Positions 25,243-33,116 of a stretch of DNA of 64,000 nt are shown here, piece by piece. The stretch's first letter is position 1. Each line of letters opens with the position of its first letter. The notes beneath the pieces were generated by a model. It had not been told where the DNA came from and searched no databases. It was given only the letters and a program-made list of their open reading frames with translations. The stretch is from JAZGEG01 sp964346665 (GTDB lineage Archaea > Aenigmatarchaeota > Aenigmatarchaeia > QMZP01 > QMZT01), in NCBI GenBank assembly GCA_964346665.1, contig CAYFVC010000067.1, positions 1 through 64,000 on the forward strand, in the 5' to 3' direction. Both the position numbers and the translations under genes were made by a program.

Positions 25243-26190
25243 ATGCTGGGTTTAAAAAGCAAGGAAACGCAATTTTGCCTGTTTGCAGGCAAAGGGGGAG
25301 TTGGAAAAACAAGCATGGCAGCAGCTGCCGCTTTGCATTTCGCGAGCAAGGGAAAGAAAACCCTGATAATATCAACCGACCCAGCCCATTCATTATCAGA
25401 TTCTTTTGAAACGAAAATAGGAGGAGAAATCCGAAAACTACGAAAGAATTTGTTTGCGGTTGAAATCGATCCCAAGAAGGCAATGGCTGAATACAAGGAG
25501 AGGATCACACCACAGATAGAGAAGGTGGATTTTCTGAAAGGACTGGGTTTGGAGGATACGTTAGATTTCGCTGGGAGCACACCTGGAATAGATGAGATGG
25601 CTGCATTTGATAAGTTTTTGCAATACATGCAATCAAAGGATTACGACGTGATAATTTTTGATACGGCTCCAACAGGGCATACACTCCGCTTCCTTTCGTT
25701 GCCCGATGTCTTGGATTCGTGGGTCGGGAAGATGATAAGCATACGTTTGAAATTCTCCGGTTTTATCAACACTTTCAAGAAATTCCTGCCTTTCGGAGAG
25801 CCGGAAAAGGAAGAAAAGAAACTCGGGACAGAGCAGCTCGATGAGATAAAGGAAAGGATAGAGAAGGCAAGGAAGATTATGAGTAATAAAGAGAAAACGC
25901 ATTTCAACCTCGTTATGATACCTGAAGCGATGAGCATATACGAATCCGAACGTTCGATTTCGATATTGAATGAATACGGGATACCAATAAAGACGATCGT
26001 TGTGAACCAGTTAATACCCGAAAACAGAAAATGCCCGTTCTGCACGGAGAAGAGAAAGCTCCAGAAGGAAAGGCTGGAAGAAATAAGAAAGAAATTCAAG
26101 GGTTATAAGATCCTTCGAATCCCGATGCACAAGGAAGAAGTTAAGGGGTTTGACATGCTCGAGAAAGTGGGGAAAGAATTATATCCTTAG
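25243..26190 (+). CDS. Get3/ArsA-family ATPase (tail-anchored protein targeting)
   Basis: Deviant Walker A GKGGVGKT (residues 16-23), switch I STDPAHSLSD, switch II FDTAPTGHTLRFL, a hydrophobic helical region around 157-185 (the client groove in Get3), the conserved VVNQLIPE strand and a CPFC zinc pair (Cys264, Cys267) used for dimerisation in Get3. At 315 residues it is a single-domain form, as in Get3, not the duplicated bacterial ArsA. The adjacent EMC6-like membrane protein suggests a membrane-insertion module rather than arsenite export. Confidence 0.9.
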   Translation: MLGLKSKETQFCLFAGKGGVGKTSMAAAAALHFASKGKKTLIISTDPAHSLSDSFETKIGGEIRKLRKNLFAVEIDPKKAMAEYKERITPQIEKVDFLKGLGLEDTLDFAGSTPGIDEMAAFDKFLQYMQSKDYDVIIFDTAPTGHTLRFLSLPDVLDSWVGKMISIRLKFSGFINTFKKFLPFGEPEKEEKKLGTEQLDEIKERIEKARKIMSNKEKTHFNLVMIPEAMSIYESERSISILNEYGIPIKTIVVNQLIPENRKCPFCTEKRKLQKERLEEIRKKFKGYKILRIPMHKEEVKGFDMLEKVGKELYP

Positions 26191-26193
26191 GGA

Positions 26194-27444
26194 TCATGTT
26201 CCTTCTTCCCAGCCTGATAAATACTTCTCTTGATCTTCCGTGAGCTTATCGATTTTTATCCCCATTGACTCGAGTTTCAACTTCGCTATCCGAGAATCGA
26301 TCTCCTTTGGGAGTTTGTATACCTTAGGTTCGAATTTCCCCTTGTTCTTGAGAATATATACTGCCGCTAATGCTTGGTTAGCGAAAGACAGGTCCATCAC
26401 TTCGCTCGGATGTCCCTCCGCTGCGGCGAGGTTCACGAGCCTTCCCTCAGCAATAAGGTATATCTTTCTCCCGTCCCTTAGCATGTATTCCTCCACATTG
26501 TCTCTTATTTTTTTCTTGCCCTTTGAAACCGTTTCTAGTTCTGGCAGGTTTATCTCCACATCAAAGTGGCCTGAGTTCGCGATTATCGCCCCAGATTTCA
26601 TGGAAGCAATATGTTTTCGAGTGATCACGTTCTTGTCCCCCGTTGCTGTAACGAAAATGTCCCCCATTCTAGACGCCTCAGACATCGGCATAACAGAAAA
26701 ACCATCCATCACCGCCTCTAACGCCTTCAATGGGTCAACTTCCGTTACTATCACGTTTGCTCCCATACCTTTCGCACGCATCGCTATCCCTCTTGCACAC
26801 CACCCGTAACCAGCAACCACGAAGTTCTTCCCAGCAAGAAGGACGGATGTCGCCCTTAGTATACCATCGATAGTGGATTGTCCTGTTCCATACCTGTTGT
26901 CGAAGAGATATTTAGTGTACGCATCATTAATCGCTATTATGGGGTATTTTAAAGCGGAATCCCTCTCCATTGCCCGGAAGCGGATAACACCAGTCGTTGT
27001 CTCTTCCGTGCCAGCAATTATATTCTTCAACAAATCTTCCCTTCTTCCGTGAACCCTCGTGACCAAATCCCCACCGTCATCCATCGTTATGTCAGGGTTG
27101 AAATCGAGAACGCTGTCAATACACCAGTAGTAATCCTCTTTTTTCACCCCTCTCCAGGCGAAGACGTTTATCCCTTCCTTGACAAGGGCAGCTGCCACAT
27201 CGTCCTGCGTGCTCAAGGGGTTCGAACCGCATAAAGCGACTTTCGCTCCCCCTTCCTTCAAGGTTTTAACAAGAACAGCGGTTTCCTTCGTCACGTGCAA
27301 GCAGCACGAGACCGTTACGCCTTTCAAAGGCTTTTCCTTTTGAAATCTTTCTCGTATATTCATTAGAACGGGCATGTGATCTTCAGCCCAGCGGATTTTC
27401 ATCTCTCCCTCTTTCGCCAATTTCAAATTCTTGACCTTGCTCAT
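26194..27444 (-). CDS. ahcY: Adenosylhomocysteinase
   Basis: NAD-dependent hydrolysis of S-adenosylhomocysteine to homocysteine and adenosine, removing the product of methyltransferases such as diphthine synthase. The 416 residues include RWAEDHMPVL, DDGGDLV, GTEETTTGV, NDAYTKYLFDNRYGTGQS, the Rossmann loop GYGWCARGIAMRA and HFDVEINLPEL. This shorter type, lacking the eukaryotic insertion, is typical for archaea. The stop lies 3 nt from the convergent Get3 stop. Confidence 0.96.
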   Translation of the reverse strand: MSKVKNLKLAKEGEMKIRWAEDHMPVLMNIRERFQKEKPLKGVTVSCCLHVTKETAVLVKTLKEGGAKVALCGSNPLSTQDDVAAALVKEGINVFAWRGVKKEDYYWCIDSVLDFNPDITMDDGGDLVTRVHGRREDLLKNIIAGTEETTTGVIRFRAMERDSALKYPIIAINDAYTKYLFDNRYGTGQSTIDGILRATSVLLAGKNFVVAGYGWCARGIAMRAKGMGANVIVTEVDPLKALEAVMDGFSVMPMSEASRMGDIFVTATGDKNVITRKHIASMKSGAIIANSGHFDVEINLPELETVSKGKKKIRDNVEEYMLRDGRKIYLIAEGRLVNLAAAEGHPSEVMDLSFANQALAAVYILKNKGKFEPKVYKLPKEIDSRIAKLKLESMGIKIDKLTEDQEKYLSGWEEGT

Positions 27445-27502
27445 TCGAACACCTTTGAAAATGAATTTTTACATTTTAGTTTGGTAATATAAATATATAA
27501 CT

Positions 27503-28519
27503 ATGTTAAAGCAAACGAAAGAAATGCTAGAGGCGTTGAAAACCCCAGAATCATACGATTCGCCTGTTAAGGAAATAAGCTTAATTCAAACGCACATTTC
27601 CTGGGTCTTTCTGACAGGAGACTTCGTTTACAAGATAAAGAAGCCAGTGGATTTCGGGTTTCTCGATTTCACCACACTCGAAAAGCGGATGAAGTTCTGC
27701 AAAAAAGAGCTCGAAATCAACCGGATGTTTTCTCCGGAGATGTACATTGATGTTCTCCCCGTGAACAAATTCGACCACATGATCAAGATAAACGGGCCGG
27801 GGGAAACGATAGACTACGCAATAAAGATGAAGCAGCTTCCCCAGGAAAACCTCATGAACAGGCTGTTGGAGAAGAACCTGATTGAAACAAAGACCATTGA
27901 CAAGATCATTGATATTATTATCGATTTCTACTCAAAGACCCAGACATATACAGACCCACATTCCATAGGCTCTCTTGAAACCGTTAAATTCAACTGGAAG
28001 GAGAACTTTAGACAGACCCGCCCTTTCATCGGGGAAACGATCGACCAGAAAACATTCGATACGATCGAAAGGAAAGTTTCTGAATTCATGGAGAAAAATA
28101 GCGAGCTATTCAGCAAGCGCCTTCGCGAGGGGAAAGTCAAGTGGTGTCACGGGGATTTGCACTCAGGGAACATTTTCGTTGTGAACGAAAAGATATACAT
28201 ATTCGATGCGATCGAGTTCAACGAGCGCTTCGCTTGTTCGGACGTTGCAAGCGATATAGCATTCTTCTTGATGGATCTCGATTTCCATCACAGGAAATTC
28301 CTTTCCGATTATTTTCTGAAAAGATACGTAGAGAAAACCGGGGACAGCGAAGTAACAAAATTCCTTGATTTCTACAAGTGTTACCGGGCGTTTGTGAGGG
28401 GGGAGGTGACAGGATTCAAAATTAACGATCCCAATGTGCCTGATTTCGAAAAGAAGGAGGCGAAAAACACCGCCAAGATGTACTTTCAGCTCGCCCTCGA
28501 ATACGCGAAGAATTTCTAA
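27503..28519 (+). CDS. Aminoglycoside-phosphotransferase-fold kinase (COG2187 type)
   Basis: 338 residues of the APH/choline kinase fold: an N-lobe with ISWVFLTGDFVYKIKKPVDFGFLDF (nucleotide Lys), the catalytic loop WCHGDLHSGNIFV and the metal motif IFDAIEFNERF. The arrangement matches COG2187, which in bacteria is usually fused to a second P-loop kinase; here it stands alone. The substrate is unknown. It has its own promoter region divergent from ahcY. Confidence 0.75.
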   Translation: MLKQTKEMLEALKTPESYDSPVKEISLIQTHISWVFLTGDFVYKIKKPVDFGFLDFTTLEKRMKFCKKELEINRMFSPEMYIDVLPVNKFDHMIKINGPGETIDYAIKMKQLPQENLMNRLLEKNLIETKTIDKIIDIIIDFYSKTQTYTDPHSIGSLETVKFNWKENFRQTRPFIGETIDQKTFDTIERKVSEFMEKNSELFSKRLREGKVKWCHGDLHSGNIFVVNEKIYIFDAIEFNERFACSDVASDIAFFLMDLDFHHRKFLSDYFLKRYVEKTGDSEVTKFLDFYKCYRAFVRGEVTGFKINDPNVPDFEKKEAKNTAKMYFQLALEYAKNF

Positions 28520-28836
28520 GTTTTCTTTTTCTTCTTGAGCATCCCATTCATGGACTCTTCTCCGTAAAGGGTTTGCTCATAGAGTTCAGGGTATTTCTCA
28601 AGAATTTCGATACCGTTGAGGTTCGGATCGCTTATCTCCCACACGTAAGAATTCTTCTTTTTGTCAAAGTTTTTTCTTACAAACCCGGTTTTTTCCAGAA
28701 CCACCATGTTGGGGACGAGGGTTTCGAGGTTTCTTGGAGATTTGTCTGCGACGTGGTTTATGATCTCGTTCGTGGTCACAGGCCTGTTCTGTTTCTCCAA
28801 AAGTTCCTTCAGCAGGTTGAAAGTTATTATCGGCAT
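28516..28836 (-). CDS. Small winged-helix-like protein
   Basis: 106 residues. NLLKELLEKQNRPVTTNEIINHV, then RNLETLVPNMVVLEKTGFVRKNF and NSYVWEIS look like a winged helix: three helices then a two-strand wing. A Lys-rich tail follows. The stop overlaps the end of the convergent kinase gene by 4 nt. It could be a DNA-binding regulator; no family is assigned. Confidence 0.6.
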   Translation of the reverse strand: MPIITFNLLKELLEKQNRPVTTNEIINHVADKSPRNLETLVPNMVVLEKTGFVRKNFDKKKNSYVWEISDPNLNGIEILEKYPELYEQTLYGEESMNGMLKKKKKT

Positions 28837-28838
28837 GT

Positions 28839-29171
28839 TCAGACCGCCTTTATGAATTTACACTCTGGATCGACTTCCACGAAGTGTTTCGCTCTCCCCT
28901 CCCTGAATTCTCTGCACTGGTTTTCAGGAATATTGTCAACATTTTCCCTCGGCGAGTGAGCGACATCGCAAACCCAGTCTTCCACATCCCAGTTCGGATT
29001 GTCGTCCGAGAGGCAGGGACCGTTCGAAAGATCTTCACCGGCTGACAACTTAGTTTCACATAACTCTCTGCACATCTCTACTTCTATATCCTCATCCTCT
29101 GGAAATACATATACATCTACACAACCAGAAACTAGTATAATTCCCACCAAAAATATGAGAATCCACCTCAA
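28839..29171 (-). CDS. Cys-rich predicted lipoprotein
   Basis: 110 residues. An N-terminal hydrophobic stretch ends in a lipobox-like LVSGC (about residues 13-17), so the mature protein would be lipid-anchored outside the membrane. The exported part has five further Cys spread over 80 residues (MCRELCE, GPCLSD, WVCDV, QCREF, ECKF) plus acidic runs. It ends 2 nt before the winged-helix gene, so the two probably share an mRNA. Function unknown. Confidence 0.6.
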   Translation of the reverse strand: MRWILIFLVGIILVSGCVDVYVFPEDEDIEVEMCRELCETKLSAGEDLSNGPCLSDDNPNWDVEDWVCDVAHSPRENVDNIPENQCREFREGRAKHFVEVDPECKFIKAV

Positions 29172-29220
29172 ACAATCACCCCATTCAAACTTGGTTCTTT
29201 GATTTAAAAATTATCAATGT

Positions 29221-29937
29221 TTATACAATCTTGAAGTAAACCCTACGGTTGTTCTTTCCCTTGTTCTCCGCCTTGAGGAATTCGATTTTCCCTATCTCTT
29301 TCGTGGATTTCACATGAGTCCCACCATCAGCTTGTATGTCAAATCCTTCGATCTCCACTATCCTGAGTTCCTTTATGCTCGGGGGGAGAACGTTTGCGAG
29401 TTTGGTGATGTTCTCTATTTTCATCGCCTCTTCCCTCGGGAGGAAATACATTTTCACGTTCAGGTCTTTTCCCACGATCTCGTTCGCCTTTGCGAAATAC
29501 TCGGACATCTTCTCCCTGTCGAAGTCCTCCAGGCTGAAGTCTATCCTTGATTTGTTGAGATCAAGCTGGTTTCCCGTTATCATCGCACCAGAATCCTTGT
29601 GAAAAACCTCTGAAATTATGTGAGCCGCCGTGTGCATTCTCATAAGTATATATCTCCTCTCCCAGTCTATCGTTCCCTTTACCACATCGCCTTCTTTCAA
29701 GCCTTCTTTCGAAACTTCATGCGATATTTTCCCTGAGAACTTCCCGACATAAACCACCGGGTACTCCACACCATCCTTCACGAATTTCCCTCTATCGTGT
29801 GGCTGCCCTCCAGAATTCGGATAGAAGGCGGTTTTATCGAGCACGACGAAGAATTTATTCTCCCCGCCTTTCGTTACACTAACGACATTCGCCTCGAACC
29901 CCTTCAAATACGAATCATCCATGTAAAGCGCATTCAT
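29221..29937 (-). CDS. alaX: Alanyl-tRNA editing protein AlaX
   Basis: Free-standing trans-editing domain that deacylates Ser- or Gly-tRNA-Ala. The 238 residues include FYPNSGGQPHDRGK, the zinc motif HTAAH, an editing-core NKSRIDFSLEDF and the second zinc site QADGGTHVKST. Length fits the medium form, AlaX-M. The ATG at 29937 lies 3 nt from the 3' end of tRNA-Met on the same strand, so tRNA and mRNA may be co-transcribed and separated by tRNA 3'-end processing. Confidence 0.93.
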   Translation of the reverse strand: MNALYMDDSYLKGFEANVVSVTKGGENKFFVVLDKTAFYPNSGGQPHDRGKFVKDGVEYPVVYVGKFSGKISHEVSKEGLKEGDVVKGTIDWERRYILMRMHTAAHIISEVFHKDSGAMITGNQLDLNKSRIDFSLEDFDREKMSEYFAKANEIVGKDLNVKMYFLPREEAMKIENITKLANVLPPSIKELRIVEIEGFDIQADGGTHVKSTKEIGKIEFLKAENKGKNNRRVYFKIV

Positions 29938-29939
29938 AA

Positions 29940-30035
29940 TAGCGGGAGGTGGAGACTCACCTCCCGAAGAAGGTTTTGAACCACCGACCTCTGGGTTATG
30001 GGCCCAGCGAGCACTCCAGGCTGCTCCATCCCGCT
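29940..30035 (-). tRNA. Initiator tRNA-Met(CAT) with a 21-nt T-loop intron
   Basis: Acceptor AGCGGGA/TCCCGCT with A1-U72, and an anticodon arm CTGGG-CCCATAA-CCCAG whose three G-C pairs mark an initiator. The base at 33 is C, not U. The T-stem GGTGG/CCACC encloses TTCAAA, a 21-nt insert and T. The insert forms a perfect BHB: outer GGTGG/CCACC, central TTCA/TGAG, bulges AAA and TCT, inner CCTTC/GGAGG capped by TTCG. Standard cleavage restores loop TTCAAAT, the archaeal consensus, in a 75-nt tRNA with discriminator A. Confidence 0.93.
29953..29973 (-). other. tRNA-iMet intron (T-loop, position 59/60)
   Basis: Twenty-one nucleotides with an inner 5-bp stem and UUCG tetraloop. Both junctions lie between bases 2 and 3 of 3-nt bulges around a 4-bp helix, the canonical substrate of archaeal tRNA splicing endonuclease. 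Confidence 0.85.
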
Positions 30036-30101
30036 ATGCAGTGTATTTCGTGGGAATGTTATAAATAGTTTGTATTTTAATATTTAATTACTATCTAAGG
30101 G

Positions 30102-30401
30102 GTGTCTTGTTTGGAGGAAGATGAAGTTCTAATAACAGACATATTCAAGAAGGTAACACAGGAATTGGGGAATCTCGAGATGGAGAGGAAGATCCTTGCG
30201 GACTTGATCAAGGACCTCAGAAAAAAGATAAAATCCCTTGACCGAAGGGAAGCGAGACTGCGTTCCCAAATAATGGAACTTGTTAAGAATGAAACACAGC
30301 TCAGCAAGAGAAAGGTCAGGCTGGAAAAGAGACTCGAAAAAACGAGAAAGAAATTGAAAAAAATCTCCGAGGCCAAGAAGTCGCTTTCCGAAGCGTTTTA
30401 A
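30102..30401 (+). CDS. Coiled-coil protein, unknown function
   Basis: 99 residues from a GTG start (a TTG nine nt further on is an alternative). Nearly the whole length (about 20-95) is a heptad-type helix rich in Lys, Arg, Glu and Leu (for example LRKKIKSLDRREARLRSQIMEL). There is no membrane segment or catalytic motif. It runs towards the nitroreductase gene and overlaps its stop by 4 nt. Confidence 0.65.
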   Translation: MSCLEEDEVLITDIFKKVTQELGNLEMERKILADLIKDLRKKIKSLDRREARLRSQIMELVKNETQLSKRKVRLEKRLEKTRKKLKKISEAKKSLSEAF

Positions 30402-30895
30402 AATCTCTCCCAGCGGATCACGTCTTCCATCTTTTTCTTGTCATGGGGTTCGGGGTTCTTTTCGAAATAACCCAGTGGTATGAAGCAAACGATTTCGTAG
30501 TCTTCCGGTATTTCTAGGACCTCTCTTGCATGATCAACATCCTTCCCAAGAGCGGCAACGTAACAAGATCCTATTCCGAGGGATTTCGCGGAAAGCATTA
30601 TATTTTCGGAAGCTAGACAACAATCTTCCACGTATCTCTTTACACTTTTGTCACCGCAAACAACTATGCAGGCCGCAGCATCCTTAATGAAACTCCCGTA
30701 TTCCATGTGTTCTGAAATTTTGGCCAGTTTTTCTTTATCGGTCACCACTATGAACTTCCAAGGTTGGATGTTTCTCGCTGAAGGGGAAAGCCTGGCACAA
30801 TCTATTATCTCCTCAAGTATTCGTTTTTCTATCGCTTTGTCGGAGAATTCCCTCACACTCCTCCTTTCCTTCAAAATCCGGATAAACTCGTTCAT
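30398..30895 (-). CDS. Nitroreductase-family flavoprotein
   Basis: FMN-dependent oxidoreductase of unknown substrate. The 165 residues have RRSVREFSDKAIEKRILEEII (FMN phosphate contacts), ARLSPSARNIQPWKFIVVTD, then the middle ASENIMLSAKSLGIGSCYVAAL and the C-terminal CFIPLGYFEKNP. It is compact, typical of archaeal members. Its ATG overlaps the upstream membrane-protein stop by 4 nt. Confidence 0.88.
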   Translation of the reverse strand: MNEFIRILKERRSVREFSDKAIEKRILEEIIDCARLSPSARNIQPWKFIVVTDKEKLAKISEHMEYGSFIKDAAACIVVCGDKSVKRYVEDCCLASENIMLSAKSLGIGSCYVAALGKDVDHAREVLEIPEDYEIVCFIPLGYFEKNPEPHDKKKMEDVIRWERF

Positions 30896-31398
30896 CTTCT
30901 TACCTTGGGTTCCTTGGGTTCGAACCTGTCGTAGAAAATTCCGATCATGTAGCCCAATACCAAGAAGAACACCGCATTCAATGGGGTGAGCATTATGAAA
31001 CTTGTCTGGATGAGGAATACCCCGCCTATCACTCCCTGGTATGCGAGTTCACCGAGTGCTATCGCCACCAAAAGCAGTACCGACAGGAATAAACCCTTCC
31101 TTTTTGAATTCTTTCCGATCAGTTCGCTGTATATCAGTGAAAATATAAAGGCAAAGACCAATCCCGCTATGATTCCCCCTACTATGGATCCTGGTATGGC
31201 GAATATCATACCTATATCGGCAAGCTGCTCCATACTTATTGGGATGTTGACGTTCGAAGGGATACTCGCTCTTATGATTTCTATTATCTGCTCCCTGTAG
31301 AAGACGTAAGACATTACGGTAACAATGCCTTGGAGGATCCCGTATACAATTCCGGACACTGCTCCTGTTTTAAGAAACCTTCCCCACTCCATAACCAT
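30892..31398 (-). CDS. Four-helix membrane protein, unknown function
   Basis: 168 residues with about four hydrophobic helices (roughly 10-32, 64-92, 103-122 and 127-152) and a short basic C-terminus (FEPKEPKVRR). Gly-rich helix faces (GIVYGILQGIV; GSIVGGIIAGLVFAF) are visible. No transporter signature is recognised. It is coupled to the nitroreductase. An AT-rich element (about 31414-31426) is shared with the divergent small membrane gene. Confidence 0.65.
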   Translation of the reverse strand: MVMEWGRFLKTGAVSGIVYGILQGIVTVMSYVFYREQIIEIIRASIPSNVNIPISMEQLADIGMIFAIPGSIVGGIIAGLVFAFIFSLIYSELIGKNSKRKGLFLSVLLLVAIALGELAYQGVIGGVFLIQTSFIMLTPLNAVFFLVLGYMIGIFYDRFEPKEPKVRR

Positions 31399-31446
31399 AA
31401 TATATATTTTTCATATATTTATTGGTTCGCATTTATAGAATAAAAT

Positions 31447-31623
31447 ATGGACAGAAAGGGTTTATTTCCTTTGTGGTTCACCGCGATCTTGGGATTCCTG
31501 TTCCTAGTCGTCGGGGCGTATCTAGCGATAGCGATGTTCACGATCCCTTTCGCTTTCTGGACAGGGATAGTCTTGATACTAATAGGAATTGGGATGATAA
31601 TAATAACTATGGTTCTCGGTTAA
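31447..31623 (+). CDS. 58-residue two-helix membrane protein
   Basis: The reading frame from ATG 31447 to TAA 31623 starts MDRKGLFPLWFTAILGFLFL and continues VVGAYLAIAMFTIPFAFWTG, with a second hydrophobic helix to the end (IILIGIGMIIITMVLG-like). Two membrane segments are predicted. A TATA-like ATATTTATT lies about 27 nt upstream of the ATG, consistent with a leaderless mRNA. The stop overlaps the convergent Lrp gene stop. Function unknown. Confidence 0.55.
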   Translation: MDRKGLFPLWFTAILGFLFLVVGAYLAIAMFTIPFAFWTGIVLILIGIGMIIITMVLG

Positions 31624-32591
31624 AATGGGTATTGATTGTATTTAACATAGTGATTGAACAAGACAATACTCTCAACATCAAAAATCACGTCAGAGAATTT
31701 CGTCCTTATGTCAATAATAAGATCCTGTAGTTTTTTCTGGTCCTCTATCTCGTAAATGATTTCAAAATTCCACTTACCGACCGTTTCGATGTAAAAGATA
31801 ATGTTTAGGTGAGCCTGACAATAAGAAAAAAGTTCTTTTTTACCCTCCCCAGTCAGGTTATGCGTGTTGAGAAATAGCTGGTAGCTTTCGTATCCGAATT
31901 GCTGGCAATTAATCTGGGTTCCATATCCCTGAATGATCTCCTTTTTCTTCAATTTTTTCAAGCGAGAAGTTACCGTTGAGAATGGCTTCTTTACCCTTTT
32001 AGATATTTCAAGAGCAGATAAGCGAGCGTTGTTTGATATTTCTCTCAGAATGAGATTATCGAGCGTATCTAATTTTTCCGATTCGATGTATTTCCCGAAT
32101 CTTGGTGCTTTTTTCACAATAACCTTTCTTTCAATCAAATAATCACGAGGGAACTGGACAAGCTCCACCCTTATAGCAACGGTGAAGTCTTTCAACACAT
32201 TGTTATACTTTGTGGAAATCTCGCCAAATATCTCGTTAAAGTGAACCACATTCTTCGCCATTATCGCAAAGGCGAGATCGAACTTCCCCCCGAATTCCGC
32301 TATCCAGTAAACATGATCATGTTGCTTTAATTCTTCGATAATATTTTTCTTCTCTTCTTTCGTAACGTTTTGAAACCGGGCATATACAGCATATCCTGTG
32401 TAACCGATCTTCCCGAAATTGAGAAACGTCATGTAACCTGAGATTATACCCTGCCTTTCAAGCCGTTTCAAACGGTAGAACGTACCTTCCTGGCTCAGGC
32501 CCACTTTCTTCCCTAGGACAGACGTCCCCAATCGCGCATTAAGGTCTATTTCATACAGGATTTTCCTGTCCTTCACGTCCAGTTTATCCAT
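31620..32591 (-). CDS. Double Lrp/AsnC-type transcription regulator (tandem fusion)
   Basis: 323 residues built of two Lrp-like halves. The first helix-turn-helix is LDVKDRKILYEIDLNARLGTSVLGKKVGLSQEGTF-type (about 3-40) and the second LDTLDNLILREISNNARLSALEISKRV (about 173-200), each followed by a ferredoxin-like effector domain (AEFGGKFDLAFAIMAKN; ETVGKWNFEIIYEIEDQ). Normal Lrp proteins are about 150 residues. The effector and targets are unknown. A very AT-rich 117-bp divergent region upstream could hold its own operator and the promoter of the orphan pair. Confidence 0.82.
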   Translation of the reverse strand: MDKLDVKDRKILYEIDLNARLGTSVLGKKVGLSQEGTFYRLKRLERQGIISGYMTFLNFGKIGYTGYAVYARFQNVTKEEKKNIIEELKQHDHVYWIAEFGGKFDLAFAIMAKNVVHFNEIFGEISTKYNNVLKDFTVAIRVELVQFPRDYLIERKVIVKKAPRFGKYIESEKLDTLDNLILREISNNARLSALEISKRVKKPFSTVTSRLKKLKKKEIIQGYGTQINCQQFGYESYQLFLNTHNLTGEGKKELFSYCQAHLNIIFYIETVGKWNFEIIYEIEDQKKLQDLIIDIRTKFSDVIFDVESIVLFNHYVKYNQYPF

Positions 32592-32708
32592 ATTTTATAT
32601 ATTATCTATTTTATTTAAATATTTTGTTAATTTATTTAAAATTTTTAACAATATTTTATATAATATGGAAACCACTATAAAGTAATAAAAATTGATTAAA
32701 ATAAGGAA

Positions 32709-33116
32709 GTGGTGAATACGAGTTATCGAGGAAAATGTTATTCAATGAATGATGCCACATTAGAAAAAATGTATAGAGGATTGGAAGAAAAAATAAGACG
32801 CATCAAAGTACATGATAAAATTCCTATCATGTTATCCCTCGTAAAAGATTTAATGGAACTTGCTCCAGAACAGAGGGAAGAGGTCAGGGAAAGGTTAAAG
32901 GAAGTAAAAACAGGTAATTACACTCCTCAGAAAAAAGATAGATTTTACATAGGTGTAAGACGTGATGTGGCAGAATCAGTTGGTGATCAAGATTTACGTA
33001 ATTTTCTATTAAATTACAGGCCGGTTCAGCATATTGTTGATCCCGTATTCGAAAAAGTACAGAAACTTAGAAGGTCGAACAATTTACCTCTACCAGATCA
33101 GTGGTACGATGTTTAA
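32709..33116 (+). CDS. Orphan protein, first of a two-gene unit
   Basis: 135 residues from a GTG, or 123 from ATG 32745 (MNDATLEKMYRGLEEK), which I cannot decide between. The sequence is largely helical and charged (LVKDLMELAPEQREEVRERLKEV) with a C-terminal LLNYRPVQHIVDPVFEKVQ segment. No known motif. Its stop overlaps the ATG of the next gene, so the two are coupled. Confidence 0.55.
   Translation: MVNTSYRGKCYSMNDATLEKMYRGLEEKIRRIKVHDKIPIMLSLVKDLMELAPEQREEVRERLKEVKTGNYTPQKKDRFYIGVRRDVAESVGDQDLRNFLLNYRPVQHIVDPVFEKVQKLRRSNNLPLPDQWYDV

Noticed and set aside
25243..26190. ArsA arsenite pump ATPase
   Set aside because: Single-domain form with the CPFC dimer motif and a hydrophobic helical region, next to an EMC6-like gene; no arsB or arsenite-binding Cys triad is seen.
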